NCBI GenBank assembly: GCA_027483795.1
Contig: JAIXTT010000112.1
Coordinates: 17,539-81,538 of the forward strand
DNA from: Hyphomicrobiales bacterium
Lineage (GTDB): Bacteria > Pseudomonadota > Alphaproteobacteria > Rhizobiales > Beijerinckiaceae
Length of the DNA stretch: 64,000 nt
Direction: 5' to 3'
In this document: positions 36,677-42,740 of the stretch, piece after piece
Layout of the letters: each line of letters opens with the position of its first letter
How positions within the stretch are numbered: the first letter of the stretch is position 1
Notes under the pieces: generated by a model
What the model was told of the DNA's origin: nothing
The model's input: only the letters and a program-made list of their open reading frames with translations
The model's database searches: none
Program-made: the position numbers and the translations under genes

Positions 36677-37020
36677 GAACCCGCCCCGTCCCGCATCGCG
36701 GCCGCGCGCGTCTCGGCGAGGTCCATCAAGGCGTCGAAGGCCGTCAATTCGTCGTGGGCGCGACGGTTCTGGCCCGCTTCCGAGGAGCGCCGCGCCAGCA
36801 CATAGAGCCGCGAGGCTTCGGCGAGCTCGACGGCGGCGAAACGCCGCCCGCCCTCGCGTTCGAGCGCGACGAGCCGCGCCTCCCGCGCCGTGAAGACCGG
36901 GTCCGTCGCCGGGCGGCGTTCGGCGAGACCGCCGCCGGTCGCCTCCGGCCAGCCGATGCAGCCCGACGCGAGCCCCGCCGCGAGAAGGGCGAGGACCGCG
37001 CCCGTGCGGCGTCCGCTCAT
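36673..37020 (-). CDS. Small lipoprotein of the polysaccharide operon
   Basis: 115 residues. Signal MSGRRTGAVLALLAAGLASGC with lipidated Cys21. The mature part is a single helical hairpin rich in Ala/Arg/Glu (ELAEASRLYVLARRSSEAGQ, AHDELTAFDALMDLAET), reminiscent of DUF4398-type helical lipoproteins but not assignable with confidence. Start and stop both overlap neighbours by ATGA, so it is made in step with the STAS protein and the SLBB protein. It may anchor or support the export channel at the outer membrane. Confidence 0.75.
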   Translation of the reverse strand: MSGRRTGAVLALLAAGLASGCIGWPEATGGGLAERRPATDPVFTAREARLVALEREGGRRFAAVELAEASRLYVLARRSSEAGQNRRAHDELTAFDALMDLAETRAAAMRDGAGS

Positions 37021-37310
37021 GCCGCCTCTCCGGCGCTGCGCTTGGTCTCGACGAGATCCATCATGCGCAGATGCGAGAGCAGGCCGAGCGGCTGACCCTT
37101 GGGGTCGCGCAGCAGCAGCGTGAGACTGCGGGCGCGCAGGCGCTTGTAGAGGAAGACGATCGCGCCCACCCCCGAGGAGTCGATGAATTCGACGCGCGAG
37201 AGATCGAGGACGACGTCCTCTTCGCCCGCGGCCAGCTCCTCGAAGACGGGCTTCAGGGCGGCGACGGCGGCGGCGTCGAAATCCTCTTCGATCGTGAAAA
37301 TGCGCGGCAT
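37017..37310 (-). CDS. STAS domain protein (anti-sigma factor antagonist type)
   Basis: 97 residues, one STAS domain. DLSRVEFIDSSGVGAIVFL carries the serine pair (Ser45/Ser46) at the position phosphorylated in SpoIIAA/RsbV-like antagonists. A strong AGGAGG site lies seven bases before the ATG at 37310, so this first gene of the operon should be well translated. A near-consensus sigma-54 promoter lies at 37350-37365. Its likely partner, a HATPase-receiver-PP2C fusion, is encoded at 49907-51436. Regulatory output is unknown. Confidence 0.88.
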   Translation of the reverse strand: MPRIFTIEEDFDAAAVAALKPVFEELAAGEEDVVLDLSRVEFIDSSGVGAIVFLYKRLRARSLTLLLRDPKGQPLGLLSHLRMMDLVETKRSAGEAA

Positions 37311-37349
37311 GGAAAAACCTCCTGAAAAAAAGACGGCGCGGAGGCGGTC

Positions 37350-37365
37350 TGCAACGCCCGTGCCG
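37350..37365 (-). promoter_or_regulatory. Sigma-54 type promoter for the STAS-export operon
   Basis: Read on the minus strand, CGGCACGGGCGTTGCA matches TGGCACG-N4-TTGCW at every conserved base but the first, including GG at -24 and GC at -12 with correct spacing. It sits 40 bp upstream of the STAS start codon. Confidence 0.7.
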
Positions 37366-37408
37366 CCCGGCCGCCCGCGGTTCCGGCCGTTCCGCACGCC
37401 GCTTCGGG

Positions 37409-37440
37409 TCGCGTTTCGCGAAGCTCTTCGCGTTTCGCGA
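37409..37440. promoter_or_regulatory. Two copies of TCGCGTTTCGCGA, candidate activator sites
   Basis: Identical 13-bp near-palindromes (TCGCG-TTT-CGCGA) at 37409-37421 and 37428-37440, 19 bp apart, between the two divergent sigma-54-like promoters. A third exact copy is at 42659-42671 inside a lipoprotein gene, and one-mismatch cores occur at 49844-49866. Suitable as upstream activator sequences for the sigma-54 activator encoded at 39128. Confidence 0.6.
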
Positions 37441-37483
37441 GCCCCGCACCCCTCGAAACGCACGGAAACCGGGCGGTCCGCGC

Positions 37484-37499
37484 CGGCACGAGCGTTGAA
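37484..37499 (+). promoter_or_regulatory. Weaker sigma-54 type promoter for the glycosyltransferase gene
   Basis: CGGCACGAGCGTTGAA keeps the -24 GG, the CACG block and spacing, but the -12 element reads TTGA instead of TTGC. It ends 31 bp before the ATG at 37530. Confidence 0.4.
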
Positions 37500-37529
37500 G
37501 GCGGAAGTCCGACCCGAGAAAGGCTTCCC

Positions 37530-38603
37530 ATGCACAACCGCACCGTTCAGATCGTCCAGCACATGGCCCCCGGCGGCATCGAGAGCCTCGCGCGCGACCT
37601 CGTCCTGCATCTGCCGGGCGACAATCTTCTCTACAGTCTCGAGGGCGAGACGGACGATCTCCTGCGCTCATGGTCGGGGATCGGCGCGGCCGCCGATCGG
37701 CTGAACGGTTTCGGCAAGCGCGCGGGCATCGTGCCCCGCCTCGTCTTCCGCCTCGCCGACGAGCTGCGCCGCGTGAAGCCCACCGCGGTCTTCACCCATC
37801 ACGTCGGCCCGCTGCTCTACGGCGGCCTCGCCGCCCGGCTCGCGCGGGTGCCCGTCGTCGTTCACGTCGAACACGACGTCTGGCATCTGCAGAACACGCG
37901 GCGCAGAAGCATCGTCGCGGCCGCGCTCCATCTCGTGAAGCCGCGCGTCGCGGCCGTCTCCGCCGCCGCCGCCGACGCTCTCGGACGCGCCGCCCGCGTC
38001 GGCGCCGTCCATGTGCCCAACGGCATCGATCTCATCCGCTTCCGCCCGGGCGACCGGGCCGCGGCGCGCAAGGCGATCGGCGTGCCCGCCGCGGGGCCGC
38101 TCGTCGGTTGCGTCGGCCGCCTCGAAACCGTGAAGGGCATGGACAGGGCCGTCGAGGCGCTGCGCCTGATGCGGCCGGAGACGCGGCTCGCCATCGTCGG
38201 CGACGGTTCGCAGCGCGGCGAACTCGCCCGGCTCGCGGCGGAACGCGGCGTCGCCGAACGCGTCCATTTCCTCGGCCTGCGCAGCGATCTTCCGCGGATC
38301 TATCCGGCCTTCGACGTCTTCTGCCTCCCCTCGCGCGCCGAGGGCCTGCCCTTGGCGGTGCTCGAGGCGCAGGCCTGCGACGTGCCCGTGGCGGCCTACG
38401 ACGTGGGCGCGATCGCGGAGGCGGTCTGTCCCGCCACGGGACTGGTGGTTCCCGAAAACGACGTCCGCGCCATGGCCGAGGCGCTCTCCTCGCTCCTCGC
38501 CGCGCCGCCGCTGCGGCCGCCGCGCCGCCATGTCGAAGACCGTTACGACGCCCGCATCATGTTCCGTCGCTATGAAGAATTGAGTCATGCCGCATTTCAT
38601 TGA
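37530..38603 (+). CDS. Glycosyltransferase family 4
   Basis: 357 residues, GT-B fold. N-terminal acceptor domain begins IVQHMAPGGIESLARDL, and the C-terminal domain has VGCVGRLETVKGMDRAVEA, LAIVGDGSQRGELARLA and the donor-binding SRAEGLPLAVLEAQACDVPV (EX7E-type). Transfers a sugar from a nucleotide donor to a lipid-linked or growing polysaccharide. It overlaps the mini sugar transferase gene by 17 bp and is divergent from the STAS-export operon. Confidence 0.92.
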   Translation: MHNRTVQIVQHMAPGGIESLARDLVLHLPGDNLLYSLEGETDDLLRSWSGIGAAADRLNGFGKRAGIVPRLVFRLADELRRVKPTAVFTHHVGPLLYGGLAARLARVPVVVHVEHDVWHLQNTRRRSIVAAALHLVKPRVAAVSAAAADALGRAARVGAVHVPNGIDLIRFRPGDRAAARKAIGVPAAGPLVGCVGRLETVKGMDRAVEALRLMRPETRLAIVGDGSQRGELARLAAERGVAERVHFLGLRSDLPRIYPAFDVFCLPSRAEGLPLAVLEAQACDVPVAAYDVGAIAEAVCPATGLVVPENDVRAMAEALSSLLAAPPLRPPRRHVEDRYDARIMFRRYEELSHAAFH

Positions 38604-39018
38604 TCTCGCGCTTTTCGTCGTTCTGGGGCTCGTGCTCTGGCATCACCTGCTGCATCCGCCCGTGCTGCGGCTGCTCGCCCGCACGGTCCGGCCGCGGCCC
38701 GTCCCCACCCCCGATCCCGCGGCCGAAATCCCGCGCGTCACCGTGGTCGGCCCCCGCCCCGAACGGCCCGTCTTCGTCGGCCGGCTCGAGGACGACATCC
38801 CCTTCTATGTCGAGCGGACCTACGGTCTGCGGCCGGGCATCACGGGGCTCGCGCAGGTCAATCAGGGCTACGACGCCACCGTCGAGGACGTCCGGTCCAA
38901 GGTGCTGCACGATCACGCCTATGCCGTGCTGATCCGCACGCCCGGCTCATGGCTCAAGACCGATCTCGGCATCATCGCCAAGACCTTCACCGTCATGGTG
39001 CTCGGCAAGGGGCAGTGA
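38587..39018 (+). CDS. Miniature bacterial sugar transferase lacking the catalytic core
   Basis: 143 residues, whereas PF02397-type initiating transferases have about 190-220 in this domain. A membrane helix (about 5-25) is followed by a short Pro-rich linker, then VTVVGPRPERPVF, IPFYVERTYGLRPGITGLAQV and a C-terminal WLKTDLGIIAKTF, all typical of the C-terminal half. The segment that normally holds the KFRSM and DELPQ catalytic motifs is absent. It is either inactive, a partner of another transferase, or an internal-deletion remnant. The frame is intact. Confidence 0.75.
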   Translation: MPHFIDLALFVVLGLVLWHHLLHPPVLRLLARTVRPRPVPTPDPAAEIPRVTVVGPRPERPVFVGRLEDDIPFYVERTYGLRPGITGLAQVNQGYDATVEDVRSKVLHDHAYAVLIRTPGSWLKTDLGIIAKTFTVMVLGKGQ

Positions 39019-39050
39019 CGCGACCGGGGATAAAGGATCGTCAATTCTTT

Positions 39051-39102
39051 TGCTGCACGTTGAAGCTGTTTTCGTCCCCACGAAACACTTTCACGTGCAG
39101 CA
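39051..39102. promoter_or_regulatory. Nested inverted repeats upstream of the sigma-54 activator gene
   Basis: Outer arms TGCTGCACGT (39051-39060) and ACGTGCAGCA (39093-39102) are exact complements; an inner dyad TTTCGT-CCCC-ACGAAA spans 39070-39085. The region is less GC-rich than its surroundings and ends 25 bp before the activator start. Could be a regulator site or an mRNA hairpin that attenuates reading from the sugar-transferase gene. Confidence 0.5.
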
Positions 39103-39127
39103 TCCCTTTTGATCGGTCCCCTCGCGT

Positions 39128-40558
39128 ATGCGCCCGACATCGCCTTTCGTCCTTCTCGTGGAGGACACCTATTCGCTCGCCGAAACCTATCGCGCCTGCC
39201 TCAAGAGCGAATCCCTGACGGTCGAGATCGCCGGAACGGGCGAAGAGGCCTTCGCCGCGCTCGAGCGTCGCGAGCCCGATCTCGTCCTGCTCGACGTCCA
39301 TCTTCCCGACGGCAACGGCATCGAGGTGCTCAAGCGCATGCGCGCGCTCGGCATCGATTGCGAGACCGTCGTCTTCACCGGACAGGCCTCGATCAGCACG
39401 GCGGTCGACGCCATGCGCGAAGGCGCGTCCGACTTCCTGATGAAGCCCTTCTCCGCGGAGCGTCTGCGCGAGACCGTGCGCGCGGCGCTCGACCGCAGCC
39501 ATGCGCGGCGGCGCGGCGAACCCGCCCGCGGCGAGACCGAGGAGGGCTTTTCCGGCTTCATCGGACGCTCGCCCGCGATGCAGTCCGTCTACCGCATCCT
39601 GCGCAGCGCCGCGCCGACGGGCGCGACCGTCTTCGTCACCGGCGAAAGCGGCACCGGCAAGGAGCTCTGCGCCGAGGCGCTGCATCGGCTGGGCAAGCGC
39701 AGTCCCGGCCCCTTCGTCTCGATCAACTGCGCCGCGATCCCGCGCGACCTTCTCGAAAGCGAGATCTTCGGCCATGCCAAGGGCGCCTTCACGGGCGCGT
39801 CGGCGGACCGCAAGGGCGCGGTGCTGCAGGCGCACGGCGGCACGCTCTTTCTCGACGAGATCTGCGAGATGGATCTCTCGCTGCAGGCCAAGATGCTGCG
39901 CTTCCTGCAGCAGAAGACCGTCCAGCGCGTCGGCGAGGACGTCCAGCGCCCGGCCGACGTGCGCATCGTCTGCGCCACCAATCGCGATCCGCAGGCCGAG
40001 GTCGCGGCCGGGCGGTTCCGCGAGGATCTCTTCTACCGCCTCCATGTCGTGCCGCTCGAAATGCCCGCGCTGCGCGACCGCGGCGAGGACATCCTGCTGA
40101 TCGCGCGCAACGCGCTCGCCCGCTTCGCCCGCGAGGACGGCAAGGACTTCGCGGGCTTTTCGCCCGAGGCCGAGGCCGCGCTGCTCGCCGCGCCCTGGCC
40201 GGGCAATGTCCGGCAGCTCCTCAACGTCGTGCGCAACGCCGTCGTGCTCAACGAGGGCCGGCTCGTCACCCTCGACATGCTGCCCCGCGACGTCCCGCCC
40301 GCCGACGGCGCGCTCCGCCGCGTCGAGGGCGAAAGCCTCGCCGAGGCGCTGCGCCCCTTCCGCGCCGCGCCGCGGCCCCGGCGCGAGACGATCGAGCCGC
40401 TCGAAACCGTCGTCCGGCGCACGATCGAGGAGGCGATCGAGGCCTGCGGCGGCAGCATCCCCAAGGCCGCAGCCGCGCTCGACGTCAGCCCCTCGACCCT
40501 CTACCGCCGGATCCAGGGCTGGCAGGCGGGCGAGCCCGAGGACCGCGCGGCGGGCTGA
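39128..40558 (+). CDS. Sigma-54 dependent response regulator (NtrC family)
   Basis: 476 residues in three domains: receiver (1-120, phosphoacceptor Asp56 in LVLLDVHLP, Lys106), AAA+ activator (about 145-375, Walker A GESGTGKE, GAFTGA loop for sigma-54 contact, Walker B GGTLFLDEI, arginine-finger region), and a FIS-type helix-turn-helix (about 435-470, GGSIPKAAAALDVSPSTLYRR). All key residues are intact. No histidine kinase gene is nearby. Its position between two polysaccharide operons with sigma-54-like promoters makes them the probable targets. Confidence 0.95.
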   Translation: MRPTSPFVLLVEDTYSLAETYRACLKSESLTVEIAGTGEEAFAALERREPDLVLLDVHLPDGNGIEVLKRMRALGIDCETVVFTGQASISTAVDAMREGASDFLMKPFSAERLRETVRAALDRSHARRRGEPARGETEEGFSGFIGRSPAMQSVYRILRSAAPTGATVFVTGESGTGKELCAEALHRLGKRSPGPFVSINCAAIPRDLLESEIFGHAKGAFTGASADRKGAVLQAHGGTLFLDEICEMDLSLQAKMLRFLQQKTVQRVGEDVQRPADVRIVCATNRDPQAEVAAGRFREDLFYRLHVVPLEMPALRDRGEDILLIARNALARFAREDGKDFAGFSPEAEAALLAAPWPGNVRQLLNVVRNAVVLNEGRLVTLDMLPRDVPPADGALRRVEGESLAEALRPFRAAPRPRRETIEPLETVVRRTIEEAIEACGGSIPKAAAALDVSPSTLYRRIQGWQAGEPEDRAAG

Positions 40559-40565
40559 GAAGCCT

Positions 40566-42020
40566 TCACGCCGTCGGCCGTTCGGGCCGCCGCGCCCTGA
40601 GATCCACCCGCGTCAGCACCGGAACCTGCGCGACCGCCGCGAATTGCGCGGGTCGGCGCAGCGTGCGGTCGAGCAGTTCCGCGACCACCGCGAGGCCCGC
40701 GCCGAGCACGAGCCCGCCGATCAGCCCCGCGGCGAAGAACACCACGATGCCGGGATGCATGGCGACGGGCTCGTTCGGCTCGTCGATCACCTTGACGCGT
40801 TCGGGCTCCTCGAACTTGCCGAGATCGCCCGTCACGCGCGCCATTTCCCAGCGCTTGGCCAACTGGTCCGCGGTCTCTCTCGCGCGCGCGATGGAGCGTT
40901 CGTAGCGCAGGATCTGCTGCTCGATCGGCGCGAATTCCGAGATCGCCGCATTCGCCTCCTCGATGCTTCTGGCGATCAGCTCCACCTCGCTCGCCAGCGA
41001 GGCGCGGCGGAACTCCGCGTCCTGCAGCTTCTCCATCTGCGAGACGAGCAGCGGCACGGACTGCCGGTCGCCCGTCGCCGTGCCCGCGGCCATGTTCCAG
41101 AGCCGGTCGAGATCCGCCCCGCCGAGCTGCGCGCGTCCCTCTTCGAGCAGGGTCCGCCGTTCCCGTTCGAGCTCCGCGAGCTGCTGCTCGACGCGCCTCA
41201 CCTCCGAATGCAGATCGGTATAGCGCGCCCGCAGCGCGAGCAGCTCCGAGCGCGCCTGCACGATCTGCTCCTCGAGCCGGCCGACCATGGGATTGGTCCC
41301 CGCGAGCCGCCGCCGCATGTTCTCGACGCCCGCCGTCGCCGCCGCGAGTTCGAGCGACTTGTCCTCGAATTTCTGCCGCAGCAGCGACAGCCGCGCGACG
41401 TTCGTGTTGAACAGCGCGGGCAGCTTGGCGGCATGCTGCATCTTGAAGGCGGCGAGCTCGTCCTCGAGCTTCTCCTGCGTCCGACGGCGCTCGAGGAACT
41501 GCGCTTCGAGGAAGCGCTCGCTCTCCCCCACCGCCGTGCGTTCGGGCGAGAGCAGACGCTCGACGAAGCGGTCGCTGATCTTCGAGAGCTTCTCCTGCAG
41601 CCTTTCGGGCGTCCTGCCCTTGAGCTTGAAGACGATGATGTCGGCGCCCTGCACGTTCATGGTCAGCGCGCCCGAGAGCGCGCCCACCGCCTCTTCCCGG
41701 GTCTTGGCGTCGGCGTCGGGCGGCAGCATGCCGAGATCGGCGAGGACGCGGCCGAGCACGTGCTCGCTGAACAGCAGCGCCTTCAGCGCGGGCCCGCGCT
41801 CCTTCATGTTCGCGCCCACGCCGAGATCCTTGAGGAACGGGTTCAGCTTCGCCGTCTCCTGAATGAGGATCGTCATGCTCGATTCATAGCTCTTCGGCAC
41901 CGCGAGCGAGGCCGCGAGCGCGAGCATCGGCAACACCAGCGCGGGCGTGACGACGAGGAAGCGACGCCGGAAGGCGGCGTCCTTCACCATCGCGAAGATC
42001 TCGTGGATGTTGCGCTGCAT
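40566..42020 (-). CDS. Polysaccharide chain-length determinant (Wzz/GumC-like)
   Basis: 484 residues. Two membrane helices (about 24-42 and 425-450) flank a periplasmic domain with long coiled-coil segments (about 170-420, many Glu/Arg/Leu heptads). The N-terminal VPKSYESSMTILIQ is the Wzz signature region. The cytoplasmic tail ends soon after the second helix with no kinase domain; the CpsD-like protein is encoded 5 kb away. Last gene of the 49641-40566 operon. Controls polymer length with the polymerase-like protein. Confidence 0.88.
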   Translation of the reverse strand: MQRNIHEIFAMVKDAAFRRRFLVVTPALVLPMLALAASLAVPKSYESSMTILIQETAKLNPFLKDLGVGANMKERGPALKALLFSEHVLGRVLADLGMLPPDADAKTREEAVGALSGALTMNVQGADIIVFKLKGRTPERLQEKLSKISDRFVERLLSPERTAVGESERFLEAQFLERRRTQEKLEDELAAFKMQHAAKLPALFNTNVARLSLLRQKFEDKSLELAAATAGVENMRRRLAGTNPMVGRLEEQIVQARSELLALRARYTDLHSEVRRVEQQLAELERERRTLLEEGRAQLGGADLDRLWNMAAGTATGDRQSVPLLVSQMEKLQDAEFRRASLASEVELIARSIEEANAAISEFAPIEQQILRYERSIARARETADQLAKRWEMARVTGDLGKFEEPERVKVIDEPNEPVAMHPGIVVFFAAGLIGGLVLGAGLAVVAELLDRTLRRPAQFAAVAQVPVLTRVDLRARRPERPTA

Positions 42021-42029
42021 CGGGCGTCG

Positions 42030-42740
42030 TCAGCGTGCGACCGCCGCCCGGATCTCGCGCGCGGGCACCGCGGGGTCGAAGCGCTGCGCGATCCTGAGAT
42101 CGGCGGGCAGCGCCGCCGCGATCGCCTGCATCCCTCGCCGCGCCGCGAGCAAGGCCTCGAAATCCGTCGGATCGGCGGCCCCCGCCGTCAGCACCACGGC
42201 CGACGCGCCCTTCTCGCCGACGAGCCGCGACAGCGCGCCGAGGCCCGCGGGATCCGGCGGCTCCCCGATCCTGAAGCTCACATGCCCCGCGCCCGACGGA
42301 ACGGCGAAGGAGCCGTCCGACCGCGGCCCCGGCGCGCCCGTCCCGTCGCCGGGCAGGATCGAGCGCAGGCGCAGCGTCGGGGGTTCGACGGGCAAGGGCG
42401 CGACCGAGGCGGGCGCGACCGAGGCGGGCGCGACGACCGGCGGGGGTGCGGAAGAGGGCTCCGGCATGCCGAGCAACCGGTCGAGCGTCAGGCCGGGAAC
42501 GGGCTTGTCGACGGCGGCGTCCGGCCGGCTTCCGCTCCGGGCCTCCTCCTTCGTCTCCTCCCGCAACTCCTGCGGGATGCGGATCACGACGGGTCCGCCG
42601 CGGTCCGCGGCCCCGGCATAGGCCGCTTCCGCACGGATATGGGCGGGCAGATAGTCGATCGCGTTTCGCGAAATGCAACCCGAGGCCGCAAACGCAGCCC
42701 CGCACAGCGTCGCGATCCGCAAAGAAATCCGGTGTTTCAT
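42030..42740 (-). CDS. Lipoprotein with degenerate OmpA-like C-terminus
   Basis: 236 residues. Signal ends FAASGC with Cys22 as lipid attachment. A Pro/Val-rich repeat (VAPASVAPASVAPLP) links to a C-terminal segment whose pattern (VSFRIGEPPDPAGLGALSRL, VVLTAGAADPTDF, LLAARRGMQAIAAAL) resembles an OmpA peptidoglycan-binding domain with several key residues changed. GGAGGG precedes the ATG at 42740, and that ATG overlaps the upstream stop (ATGA). Probably an outer-membrane protein of the polysaccharide apparatus. Confidence 0.65.
   Translation of the reverse strand: MKHRISLRIATLCGAAFAASGCISRNAIDYLPAHIRAEAAYAGAADRGGPVVIRIPQELREETKEEARSGSRPDAAVDKPVPGLTLDRLLGMPEPSSAPPPVVAPASVAPASVAPLPVEPPTLRLRSILPGDGTGAPGPRSDGSFAVPSGAGHVSFRIGEPPDPAGLGALSRLVGEKGASAVVLTAGAADPTDFEALLAARRGMQAIAAALPADLRIAQRFDPAVPAREIRAAVAR

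Noticed and set aside
42659..42671. Third copy of TCGCGTTTCGCGA as a promoter element for the Wzz gene
   Set aside because: It lies in coding sequence about 640 bp before that gene and I found no -24/-12 element between; kept only as supporting motif count.
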